Positions 50,744-58,438 of a stretch of DNA of 64,000 nucleotides are shown here, one piece after another. Source of the stretch: Ruegeria sediminis (GTDB taxonomy: Bacteria > Pseudomonadota > Alphaproteobacteria > Rhodobacterales > Rhodobacteraceae). Positions within the stretch are counted from its first letter, which is position 1; each line of letters opens with the position of its first letter. The notes beneath the pieces are model-generated. The model was not told the DNA's origin. It did not search any database and worked only from the letters and a program-made list of their open reading frames with translations. Where the stretch lies: NCBI RefSeq assembly GCF_005938215.1, contig NZ_VCPD01000001.1:248001-312000 (forward strand), given 5' to 3'. The translations under genes were made by a program, and so were the position numbers.

Positions 50744-50974
50744 GTCCTTCAATCCTTTATTTCTCAACTTTTTTTCCCCAACCAACCGGGGTTCCATCAG
50801 GTTACGCCCTCGAATGCGCCGTGGCAACCGAATCGGGTCGGGCGCGGCCGTCGGAGCGGAGAATCGCAGACGGAATTGTTCATAGATCGGGCAGGTTTGC
50901 GCGAATCCCGGCCTACCAATCCGGCAAACCTCAGCTATGCTTTGCCCCAGACATCAGCCAGCGAGGAGAGCCAC

Positions 50975-51217
50975 ATGTCAGACGCCCCCAACATCGCCCA
51001 GAAAGGGCCGTTCCCTGTCGAGGTCAAGGAAGGCAAGACCTACTTCTGGTGCGCCTGCGGGCAATCCGGCAAGCAGCCCTTTTGCGACGGCTCACATAAG
51101 GGAAGCGCGTTCGAGCCGGTGAAATACACGGCCGAGGCGGACAAGAAGGTGTTCTTTTGCGGCTGCAAGCATTCGTCGAAAAAGCCGCTCTGCGACGGGA
51201 CGCATTCCAAGCTCTGA
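50975..51217 (+). CDS. CDGSH iron-sulfur protein with two cluster motifs
   Basis: The 80-residue protein carries two CDGSH-type 2Fe-2S sites: CACGQSGKQPFCDGSH and CGCKHSSKKPLCDGTH. Tandem-motif bacterial members are cytosolic redox or cluster-transfer proteins. GAGGAGAG precedes ATG 50975. Its stop abuts the stop of the convergent DUF6455 array (TGATCA). Confidence 0.94.
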   Translation: MSDAPNIAQKGPFPVEVKEGKTYFWCACGQSGKQPFCDGSHKGSAFEPVKYTAEADKKVFFCGCKHSSKKPLCDGTHSKL

Positions 51218-51478
51218 TCACTTCAGCCGGTTCAGGACATCGGCATTGGCGCAAAACTCTGGCGCGGCTTCGGCGCAGGCCTGCCGCGTCGCCAGCCAGA
51301 GTTCGCATTGGCGGTGGCAGTCGGCGGCGCGGCACCGGGTGACCATCTCGGCATAGCCCTGCTCGGTCAGGCGACCTTCGGCCATCGCCTCGGACAGGGA
51401 CACGTCCATGCAGCGGGCGACCGAGCGGGTGAGCCAGAAGTGCTTTTCGATATCGCCCAGCGAGATCTGTAGCATCAT
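51218..51478 (-). CDS. DUF6455-family protein, copy 3 of tandem array
   Basis: The 86-residue protein has the DUF6455 pattern: a helical first half, then a cysteine cluster CRAADCHRQC and a C-terminal EFCANADVLNRLK. Relative to the other two copies the second cysteine is shifted by two positions and followed by His, so its metal or disulfide geometry may differ. Start and preceding stop overlap (ATGA). GAGGACG precedes the start. Confidence 0.75.
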   Translation of the reverse strand: MMLQISLGDIEKHFWLTRSVARCMDVSLSEAMAEGRLTEQGYAEMVTRCRAADCHRQCELWLATRQACAEAAPEFCANADVLNRLK

Positions 51479-51744
51479 TCGTCCTCTTTCTGTTTTCTCC
51501 TCAGCGCCGCCAGACGGGCGCGGTTGGCGCAGGATTTCGGTGCGTCCTCGACGCTTTCGTTCTGGTCCAGCCATGCCCGACAACCGCCGGCGTCCTCGCA
51601 GGCCCGGCAGGTCTGCACCATCCCGGCCCAGTCTTCCTGGCTGAGCCGGCCTTCCTCGTGCGCCGCCACGATGTCCGTCCCGGTCGCGCGGCCCATCCCC
51701 AGAACGAGGCGGAGATGGGTCATTATCTTTCCGAGCGGGGGCAT
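51475..51744 (-). CDS. DUF6455-family protein, copy 2 of tandem array
   Basis: The 89-residue protein has the cluster CRACEDAGGC followed by SCANRARLAAL, the C-x2-C-x5-C...C arrangement of the family. A start eight residues in (MTHLRLVLG) is an alternative. Function is unknown; four conserved cysteines suggest zinc or iron-sulfur binding. It is translationally coupled to copy 3. Confidence 0.75.
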   Translation of the reverse strand: MPPLGKIMTHLRLVLGMGRATGTDIVAAHEEGRLSQEDWAGMVQTCRACEDAGGCRAWLDQNESVEDAPKSCANRARLAALRRKQKEDE

Positions 51745-51759
51745 GGCGGGGTCCAGGGG

Positions 51760-52011
51760 TCAGGGGGTGAGACGGGCGAAGAGGTCCTGGTTGCGGCAAT
51801 ATTCGGGCGTCAGGCCCGAGTGATGCACGCGGGCGAGATAACTCGCGCAGTTGTCGGGGTTCGGGCAATCAGTGCAGCGCAGGACCGCATCCGAGATCTC
51901 GTCCGACGAGACGTTGCCGGAAATCGCGGTCTCCTGCAGGTCGATGCCCAGCGTGGATGCCATCCGATCCACCAGGTCGGCGTGGCGTCTGAGCGTGTCG
52001 CGGTCGGTCAT
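51760..52011 (-). CDS. DUF6455-family protein, copy 1 of tandem array
   Basis: The 83-residue protein has CTDCPNPDNC followed by EYCRNQDLFARL, the same four-cysteine plan as copy 2. It is the first gene of a three-gene run on the minus strand, 15 bp upstream of copy 2. The AAGGAT ribosome site precedes ATG 52011. Confidence 0.78.
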   Translation of the reverse strand: MTDRDTLRRHADLVDRMASTLGIDLQETAISGNVSSDEISDAVLRCTDCPNPDNCASYLARVHHSGLTPEYCRNQDLFARLTP

Positions 52012-52082
52012 CGGGTGATCCTTTCTGTCGCGCTGATGGGACAGAACCTACCCGTTGTTGGCCGCGTTGCCATTGACTCAGG

Positions 52083-52451
52083 TCAAGACGCCAGTCCGAT
52101 GTGGTCGAGATAGGCGCGGGTCGCATCCTGCACCCGGCGGAAGCGGTCACCGCCCAGCTTCTTGCCGCCGTACCAGCGGGTGACGATGATGACGTGGTCT
52201 TGCAGGCCGGCGCGCTCCATCATGCGCAGGATCACCATGGCGGCGCCGGACTCGCCGTCATCGGCCTTGAGCGCGCCGGTGGGCAGCACCGCCGCCCAGG
52301 TGTTGTGGGTGGCCTTGGCGTATGAGCGGTCGGCCTTGAGTTGGGCTAGCACCGCGTCCACCTCGGCCCGGCTGGTCGCAGGCGCCCCGGTCACGGCGTA
52401 TTTCGAGCCGCGGTCGGTCAGGACCACGCCAAGGCGGACCAGTTGCGTCAC
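52083..52451 (-). CDS. YigZ/IMPACT-domain protein, short form
   Basis: The 122-residue protein consists of the UPF0029 (IMPACT N-terminal) domain only, with ATHNTWAAVLP, DDGESGAAM and TRWYGGKKLGGDRFRR. Full-length YigZ has about 200 residues with a second DUF1949 domain, which is absent here with no trace downstream. The GTG start overlaps the stop of the M48 gene (GTGA), so it is translationally coupled to it. Confidence 0.88.
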   Translation of the reverse strand: MTQLVRLGVVLTDRGSKYAVTGAPATSRAEVDAVLAQLKADRSYAKATHNTWAAVLPTGALKADDGESGAAMVILRMMERAGLQDHVIIVTRWYGGKKLGGDRFRRVQDATRAYLDHIGLAS

Positions 52452-53158
52452 CGGATCAGGCCCAACTGGCGGGCGGTCTGGTTCACGGCCTGAACCCGCT
52501 GCGCGTTGGGCGGGTGCGAACCCAGGAACCGGTTGCCGGGATCGGGGACGCGGTCGAAGAACAGCACTCCGACCAGTGGATTGTAGCCTGCGTTGTAAGT
52601 GATGATGGTGCCAAGCTGATCCGCCTCGAGCTCGAACTCCTTGGAATAGCTGCGGGCGCCCACCACAGCGCCCAGCTGCTGCGCCGCGTCGATGGCGGCC
52701 GCGTTGCCACCGGTCAGGCCGGCAAGCTGGCCAAAGACGATGGCCCCGACCGCCGCGTTCTGCGATTGCCGCGCGATGTGGCCGCGAATGTGATGCGCCG
52801 CCTCGTGCCCCATCACGAAGGCCAGTTCGTCGCCGTTTCGGGTCGAGGCGATCATCGACTGGGTGAAGACGATCACCGGCCGGCCCTGCTTGTCGAGGGT
52901 CTGGTAGGCGTTGGCGGGCGCGCGCTTGTCCGGGTCGATCAGGATGCGGAAGTCGCAATTGCCTCCGGACGTGCGGCGCTTGCATTCGGCCCGCGCCTGC
53001 GCCCCGACTGCCTGGCTGACCGCGTCGAAATTCTTGGCGGCCACGCGCGTGTTCGGGGGCAGCGCCGAAGATTGCGGCGCCGGGACGGTCGCCGGCGGCG
53101 GGGCCGTGACCTCGCAGGCGGAGAGAACGAGAACCAGAAGCAGGGCGATCCGGCGCAT
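52448..53158 (-). CDS. M48-family metallopeptidase, lipoprotein
   Basis: The 236-residue precursor has a lipobox LVLSAC and the zinc protease motif HEAAH, with the third ligand in EFELEADQLG. This matches small BepA/LoiP-like envelope proteases that act in outer-membrane quality control. ATG 53158 opens the lipoprotein signal. It is coupled to the short YigZ gene. Confidence 0.93.
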   Translation of the reverse strand: MRRIALLLVLVLSACEVTAPPPATVPAPQSSALPPNTRVAAKNFDAVSQAVGAQARAECKRRTSGGNCDFRILIDPDKRAPANAYQTLDKQGRPVIVFTQSMIASTRNGDELAFVMGHEAAHHIRGHIARQSQNAAVGAIVFGQLAGLTGGNAAAIDAAQQLGAVVGARSYSKEFELEADQLGTIITYNAGYNPLVGVLFFDRVPDPGNRFLGSHPPNAQRVQAVNQTARQLGLIR

Positions 53159-53280
53159 CAGGGGGCCTTTCTTTTCAAGTCGTCGGACCAGGAGATTAGC
53201 CCGCGACGATGCGGTCTTCCACTCCAAAGCGGCCGCGTCAATGGCTTGCAATCGTTCGGGGCGGCCGTCACTGTGAGGTC

Positions 53281-53529
53281 ATGTTTACGATTGAGCACGA
53301 GTTCGACTCGACCGTCATCACGCTGGTGGACGAAGGCGACGCGCCCTTGCAGGAGGACGTGGTCATCAACAGTTTCGCCGAATGCGTCACGCTGGAGCAA
53401 CTGGATCCCCGCACCGACCAGATCCACAAGATCACCCTGTCGCCGGAACAGCTGCGCGACCTGGCCGCCGCGCTGGACCTGCCGGAAGGGGTGTACCAGA
53501 TCCGGGAAACGCCGGCTCAGGGGTCATAG
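53281..53529 (+). CDS. Small conserved acidic protein of unknown function
   Basis: The 82-residue cytoplasmic protein (MFTIEHEFDSTVITLVDEGD...) has a beta-rich acidic first half and a helical LSPEQLRDLAAALDLPEGVY end. It reads as a real gene by composition and clean boundaries, but I do not recognise a named family. GAGG precedes ATG 53281 at rather short spacing. Confidence 0.65.
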   Translation: MFTIEHEFDSTVITLVDEGDAPLQEDVVINSFAECVTLEQLDPRTDQIHKITLSPEQLRDLAAALDLPEGVYQIRETPAQGS

Positions 53530-53554
53530 CAAAAACCTAGTCCTGCGCGGGGGC

Positions 53555-53743
53555 TCAGAATTCGTCGCCGCGCGGGCCGTAGTAATAGGCGTTGGCCGCG
53601 GCACGCTCTTCGGGGGTGCGGCCATGCGCCGGGGCGAGACCGCCGGGCAGCCCCTCGATCCCGGTATCCGGTCCGGTCGCGGCCGGCTGGCAGGCGGACA
53701 GAACGGCGGATGTGCAAAAGAGAATGATGATGATCCTGGGCAT
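53555..53743 (-). CDS. Small lipoprotein
   Basis: The 62-residue precursor has a lipobox VLSAC and a short Gly/Ala/Pro-rich mature part ending ANAYYYGPRGDEF. GAGGAGA precedes ATG 53743. Function is unknown. Confidence 0.7.
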   Translation of the reverse strand: MPRIIIILFCTSAVLSACQPAATGPDTGIEGLPGGLAPAHGRTPEERAAANAYYYGPRGDEF

Positions 53744-53885
53744 GGCGTCTCCTCGAACCTGCTGACAAGATAACAGGCCGGGGCCAAGGCGCATCGCCGG
53801 AATGCCACGGTCACCTTCATTTTACCCTTGAAACGCCCGCCTGCCTGACCGAGATACAGGGGGCTTATGTAAAAAGGTTTCACAT

Positions 53886-54464
53886 ATGTCGCTGGAGAAC
53901 CCCGCCGCCCTCGAATTCCTGCTGTCGCGCCGGTCGCGCCCGGCAAAGACGCTGGTCGCCCCGGCGCCGACCCGCGAGCAGTTGCAGCCGCTTCTGACCG
54001 CCGCCGCGCGCAGCCCGGATCACGGCAAGCTCGAACCGTGGCGTTTCGTCGTGCTGGAAAAGGGCGCGATGCCGCGTCTGGCGGACATGACCGAGGCCAC
54101 GGGCAAGGCCCTCGGCAAATCCCCCGAAGAAATCGCCAAGGCGCGCAGCCAGTTCGACCAGGGCCATCTGGCGGTCGCGGTGATCGAGGTGCAGAAACCG
54201 TCGGACAAGATCCCGGCCATCGAACAGACCTACTCCGCCGGGGCAGTCTGCCTGGCGCTGCTGAACGCCGCCCTTGCGGCGGGCTGGGGCGCGAACTGGC
54301 TGAGCGGCTGGCAGGCGCATGACCGTGGCTTTTGCGAAAAGGCGCTGGGACTGGCGGAGAACGAGCGGATCGTCGGTTTCGTGCATATCGCGACCGAAGG
54401 CGCCGCCCCGCCGGAACGGCCGCGCCCGGATGTCGATGCCATTACCGAATGGGTTTCGGAATGA
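53886..54464 (+). CDS. Nitroreductase-family flavoprotein (YdjA-like)
   Basis: The 192-residue protein has the FMN-binding LLSRRSRPAKTLVAPAP start, AARSPDHGKLEPWRFVVLE and GWGANWLSGW, placing it with YdjA-type single-domain nitroreductases that use NAD(P)H. The natural substrate is unknown. Its stop overlaps the following EI24-type gene start (ATGA). Confidence 0.92.
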   Translation: MSLENPAALEFLLSRRSRPAKTLVAPAPTREQLQPLLTAAARSPDHGKLEPWRFVVLEKGAMPRLADMTEATGKALGKSPEEIAKARSQFDQGHLAVAVIEVQKPSDKIPAIEQTYSAGAVCLALLNAALAAGWGANWLSGWQAHDRGFCEKALGLAENERIVGFVHIATEGAAPPERPRPDVDAITEWVSE

Positions 54465-55174
54465 TCATCGTCAACTCGTTCTTCCTGGCGCTGGGCCAGA
54501 TCGGGGATCACAGGTTCCGCAAGGTGCTGCTGATTGGGGTCGGCCTGACCTTCGCGCTGCTCTTCGGGTTCACCTCGGCGGTGGTCTGGGGCGCGGGCCT
54601 GTTCGTCGGCGACACGGTGACCCTGCCCTGGATCGGCACCGTCACCTGGGTCGGCAACGTCCTGAGCTGGGCGCTGTTGCCGCTGATGCTGCTGCTGTCG
54701 GTCGTGCTGATGGTGCCGGTCGCCTCGGCCATCACCTCGATGTTTCTGGACGAGGTGGCGCAGGCGGTCGAGGACCGGCATTATCCGCAGTTGCCGAAAG
54801 TGCCGGGCGTGTCCTTCATGGACGGTCTGGCCGATACGCTGAGCTTTCTGGGGGTGCTGATCGCGGCCAACCTGCTGGCGCTGATCCTTTATGTCGTCTT
54901 CACGCCGCTGGCGCCGCTGATCTTCTGGGGGCTGAACGGGTTCCTTCTGGGGCGGGAATACTTCACGCTCGCCGCCATGCGACGTCTGGGGCGGGAAGGC
55001 GCGCGCAAGCTCAGGGCGCAGCACATGCCGACCATCTGGATCGCCGGCACGCTGATGGCGGTGCCGCTGTCGGTGCCGGTCGTCAACCTGCTGGTCCCGA
55101 TCATCGGCGCCGCGACCTTCACCCATATCTTCCACGGCCTGAACGACCGGGCCCGGGCGCGCGGTCAGTCGTAG
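54461..55174 (+). CDS. EI24/CysZ-like membrane protein
   Basis: The 237-residue protein has about five to six membrane segments and the EI24-domain pattern with FMDGLADTLSFLGVLIAANL and a NGFLLGREYFTLAAMRR core. CysZ of this family is a sulfate permease, but alphaproteobacterial members near nitroreductases are uncharacterised. It is translationally coupled to the nitroreductase, and its 3' end overlaps the convergent flavoprotein gene by 10 bp. Confidence 0.85.
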   Translation: MIIVNSFFLALGQIGDHRFRKVLLIGVGLTFALLFGFTSAVVWGAGLFVGDTVTLPWIGTVTWVGNVLSWALLPLMLLLSVVLMVPVASAITSMFLDEVAQAVEDRHYPQLPKVPGVSFMDGLADTLSFLGVLIAANLLALILYVVFTPLAPLIFWGLNGFLLGREYFTLAAMRRLGREGARKLRAQHMPTIWIAGTLMAVPLSVPVVNLLVPIIGAATFTHIFHGLNDRARARGQS

Positions 55175-56484
55175 ACGAAGGATTCGCTGAGGATCCGGCG
55201 GGCGGGCACGCCCATCGCGATCAGGTCGCGCCGGACCGCGCTGAGCATCGCGGGCGGGCCGCAGAGGACATAGACCCAGTCCCGCTGCGCCGGGTCCGCG
55301 AACACCTTTTCAAGAAGCGCACGGTCGATCATGCCGACCTCGCCCTGCCAGTTCTCGGGCGGTTCGGACAATGTGTGGACCAGCCGCAGCCCGCCCGCCT
55401 GCTCCATCGCGGCCACTTCCGCGCCATCGACGATCTGCGACGCGGCGCGGTTGCCGTAGATCAGCGTCACCGGGCGCGGATCGTTCTTCGCCCGCAATTC
55501 GCGCAACAGGCCCAGCATCGGCGCGACGCCCACGCCGCCTGCGATCAACGCCACGCCCGGGGCGGTCTGCCCGCCCAGCGTCAGGCTGCCGAAAGGCGCG
55601 TCGAGATAGGCCCGCGCGCCGGGTTCGATCCTGCCGAGGCTGCGGGTGAAATCGCCCAGTTCCTTGATGACGAAGCGGATCTCGGGGCCCTCGGCGGGCG
55701 CCGAAGCGATCGAGAACGGGTTGTCGTTCACCGAGAACGGGCTGCGCCCGACATGCAGCCAGGCGAACTGACCGGCCTCGTACCGCATCCCGTCATGGCC
55801 GTCCGGGGCCAGCACCATCTCCCAGGTGCGTTCGGCCACCTTGGCGACGCGCGTGATCCGCCAGGGCCGCCGCAGCCGCGCGAGCGGTGACAGCAGATAG
55901 ACCCGCAGCAGCGACAGAACGGCGATGCCGCCCAGCCCCAGCCAGAATCCCGCCAGCACCGGATCGGAACTGTAGCGTCCCGCCACCAGCGCGTGCCACA
56001 GCACGAAGACCGCGACCGCCAGGGCCGTCAGCCCATGCGCCAGCCGCCAGATTTCATAGCGTTTGCCCGGCCCGTTCCGCGACAGCGCGAGTCCGACCAG
56101 CACCGGCAGCAGCACCCAGGCCGCCGCACCCGGCAGGATCGTTTCGGGCTGCCAGGACAGCGTCAGTTGCCGGGTCACATCCCAGGGATAGGCCGGGTTG
56201 CGTTCAGCCCGGTAGAGAAAGGGGTGGATCAGCGCCAGCACCAGCGCCACCCGCGCCAGAAGTTGGTGCCAGCGCATGGTCACGTCCATGCCGATCCGGC
56301 GCGAGATCAGCCGGAACCGTCCCGAGAGCGGGAATTCGACCAGCAGGACGACGGTGGCCAGCATCCCGGCGCCGGTGGCCAGTTCGTCCCACAGAGACCG
56401 CGGCGGAATGCCCTGCGCCACGGCAAGCCCAAGCGGCGCCAGCACCAGGCCGAGATAGACCAGAAACAACAGCCAACCGGGCAT
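55165..56484 (-). CDS. Ferric-reductase-like transmembrane flavoprotein
   Basis: The 439-residue protein joins a haem-binding six-helix ferric-reductase domain (His in RWHQLLARV, ALIHP, RLAHGL and LWHALV) to a ferredoxin-reductase module. FAD binding is seen in NDNPFSIAS, NAD binding in IAGGVGVAPMLG, and the C-terminal CGPPAML and ESFVYD are present. It should carry electrons from NAD(P)H across the membrane to an unknown acceptor. GGAGGGAAA precedes ATG 56484. Confidence 0.92.
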   Translation of the reverse strand: MPGWLLFLVYLGLVLAPLGLAVAQGIPPRSLWDELATGAGMLATVVLLVEFPLSGRFRLISRRIGMDVTMRWHQLLARVALVLALIHPFLYRAERNPAYPWDVTRQLTLSWQPETILPGAAAWVLLPVLVGLALSRNGPGKRYEIWRLAHGLTALAVAVFVLWHALVAGRYSSDPVLAGFWLGLGGIAVLSLLRVYLLSPLARLRRPWRITRVAKVAERTWEMVLAPDGHDGMRYEAGQFAWLHVGRSPFSVNDNPFSIASAPAEGPEIRFVIKELGDFTRSLGRIEPGARAYLDAPFGSLTLGGQTAPGVALIAGGVGVAPMLGLLRELRAKNDPRPVTLIYGNRAASQIVDGAEVAAMEQAGGLRLVHTLSEPPENWQGEVGMIDRALLEKVFADPAQRDWVYVLCGPPAMLSAVRRDLIAMGVPARRILSESFVYD

Positions 56485-56524
56485 CCGCTTTCCCTCCGGT
56501 CACACACGGCCGGCCCGCAGCCGG

Positions 56525-56800
56525 TCAGTCGGGCGGGCCGAGCCTGTTCATCCAGTCGAAATCGCGCACGCTGATCAGGCCCGAGATGATGATCCCGGCG
56601 ATGACCACCCACAGGATCACGGCGATCAGCGTCGTGATCCACGCCTTTTTCTTCAGGTGATGCTCTTCCGGCGCGCCGGCATGGGTGCCCGGCACGATCT
56701 CGCCCAGATCCCCCTGGGTCTTGACCCGGATGGGCAGGACCACGAGGAAGGTCATGAACCAGATGACGGCGAATAGGACCAGGGCGGCGGTGATCGTCAT
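56525..56800 (-). CDS. DUF1467-family membrane protein
   Basis: The 91-residue protein has two membrane helices around a conserved polar loop (LPIRVKTQGDLGEIVPGTHA and PEEHHLKKKAW). This is the DUF1467 layout, common beside methylmalonyl-CoA epimerase in Rhodobacterales. Function is unknown. It lies 24 bp downstream of that gene on the same strand. Confidence 0.92.
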   Translation of the reverse strand: MTITAALVLFAVIWFMTFLVVLPIRVKTQGDLGEIVPGTHAGAPEEHHLKKKAWITTLIAVILWVVIAGIIISGLISVRDFDWMNRLGPPD

Positions 56801-56824
56801 GGCAGGGGCTCCGGAGGGGCGGCG

Positions 56825-57229
56825 TCAGACCTGTTCAAGTTCGACGAGGCAGCCGTTGAAGTCCTTGGGGTGCAGAAACAGCACCGGCTTGCCATGCGCG
56901 CCGATCTTGGGCTCGCCCGAGCCCAGCACGCGGGCGCCGGTTTCCTTGAGGTGATCGCGGGCGGCGATGATGTCCTCGACCTCGTAGCAGACATGATGGA
57001 TGCCGCCCGACGGGTTCTTGTCGAGGAACCCCTTGATCGGGCTGTCTTCGCCCAGGGGATAGAGAAGCTCGATCTTGGTGTTGGGCAGTTCGATGAAAAC
57101 GACGGTGACGCCGTGATCGGGCTCGTCCTGCGGCGCGCCGACCTTGGCGCCCAGCGCCGTGCGGTATTGTTCGGACGCTGCCTCCAGATCAGGAACAGCG
57201 ATGGCGACGTGGTTCAGCCGGCCGATCAT
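56825..57229 (-). CDS. mce: Methylmalonyl-CoA epimerase
   Basis: The enzyme interconverts (R)- and (S)-methylmalonyl-CoA. The 134-residue glyoxalase-fold protein has the metal ligands in LNHVAIAV (His), GGIHHVCYEV (His) and CLVELEQ (Glu). GAGGAG precedes ATG 57229. It pairs functionally with MeaB at 20216-21193. DUF1467 follows in the same operon. Confidence 0.94.
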   Translation of the reverse strand: MIGRLNHVAIAVPDLEAASEQYRTALGAKVGAPQDEPDHGVTVVFIELPNTKIELLYPLGEDSPIKGFLDKNPSGGIHHVCYEVEDIIAARDHLKETGARVLGSGEPKIGAHGKPVLFLHPKDFNGCLVELEQV

Positions 57230-57365
57230 GGGTGTCTCCTCTTGCCTCGGGTTGCCATGGGTTATGGGGGCTCCCCCGGCAAAGGGCAAGTGCGCCAAAG
57301 CGCCCATTAACCATCCGTTAGCCGGTTTTTCCTAGCAATGGAGCGACCGCAGAAGGGAACCCGCC

Positions 57366-58085
57366 ATGGATGATTCGGACCTGTTCGCCGCCCCGCACCG
57401 CCCGCCCTGCCCGTCCAGACCGCTTCTGGGCCTGACGATCCTGCTGGTCGAGGACAGCCGATATGCATGCGAAGCCATGCGCCTGATGTGCCTGCGCAGC
57501 GGCGCCCGGCTGCGGCGGGCCGATTGCCTGAAATCCGCACGCCGCCATCTGCAGCTCTACCGTCCGTCGGTGGCCGTCGTGGATCTGGGCCTGCCCGACG
57601 GATCGGGGGCCGGGCTGATCGAGGAACTGGCCAAAGCGGCGCCCAGGATCGGCGCGATCCTCGGCACCTCGGGCGACGACTTGGCCGAAGGGATCGCGCT
57701 GGCGGCGGGCGCGGACGGGTTCCTGGCCAAACCGGTGACATCGCTTGCGGATTTTCAGGACCGGATCCTGTCGCTATTGCCCGAGGATCGCCGATCGGCG
57801 GTCCCATGCCGGCTGACCGACGAGGTCATTCGCCCCGACTCCATCGCCTATCGGGAGGACATGGCCCATATCGCAGACGTCCTGACCAAAGCGCGGGACG
57901 AGCGGGTGCTGGACTACGTGACGCAGTTCGCCGGCGGCGTCGCGCATTCGGCCGGGGATTACGCACTGGCCGAAGCCGCGCGCACCCTCGCCCGAACGCG
58001 GGCGCGGGGTGTGCCGGCGACGGCGGCGGCTGCGCGCCTGGCGGGGCTGGTTCAAAACCGGCTGGACCGGCGCGAGGCGATCTGA
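57366..58085 (+). CDS. Response-regulator receiver protein with helical C-terminal domain
   Basis: The 239-residue protein has a receiver domain at about 23-142, with acidic pocket LLVEDSR, the phospho-acceptor Asp in VAVVDLGLPDG and Lys in FLAKPV. The C-terminal 90 residues are helical and contain HSAGDYALAEAARTLAR. They resemble a degenerate phosphotransfer bundle rather than a DNA-binding domain. No kinase is adjacent. AAGGGA precedes ATG 57366. Confidence 0.85.
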   Translation: MDDSDLFAAPHRPPCPSRPLLGLTILLVEDSRYACEAMRLMCLRSGARLRRADCLKSARRHLQLYRPSVAVVDLGLPDGSGAGLIEELAKAAPRIGAILGTSGDDLAEGIALAAGADGFLAKPVTSLADFQDRILSLLPEDRRSAVPCRLTDEVIRPDSIAYREDMAHIADVLTKARDERVLDYVTQFAGGVAHSAGDYALAEAARTLARTRARGVPATAAAARLAGLVQNRLDRREAI

Positions 58086-58086
58086 A

Positions 58087-58308
58087 ATGGCCGAAATATG
58101 TTTGGCGGCGCTCGCCCTGGTCGCGCTTGGCGCCTATCTGCATACGCGCAACATAGCCCGGGCCATCCGACTGAGGCGTGCGCGTACGGGCGGCTGGATA
58201 GGCAGCCTCATCCTGACGGCCTCGGACACCCGGTCGGACCTGTCCAGGGGCGTCACGCTTTCGGGCGCGGGTCCCTGCCCGGCCGACGTTCCCGGGCATG
58301 GCATCTAG
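58087..58308 (+). CDS. Possible small membrane protein
   Basis: A 73-codon frame starts 1 nt after the response-regulator stop. It has one hydrophobic helix (ICLAALALVALGAYL) followed by a basic stretch, an inner-membrane anchor pattern. No family is recognised and no separate ribosome site is seen, so it is only tentatively a gene. Confidence 0.4.
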   Translation: MAEICLAALALVALGAYLHTRNIARAIRLRRARTGGWIGSLILTASDTRSDLSRGVTLSGAGPCPADVPGHGI

Positions 58309-58438
58309 CGAGACTGCGACCGCATCCTGAGCCGCGGGAATGCCGGACGCGGGCGACCTGCGCCTCCCGAAGCGTCCGCCTTGTTGTCGAGCATCCGAAA
58401 ACCGCGGCGCCGCCCGCCGGAGCGCGCGGCGCTTTGCA

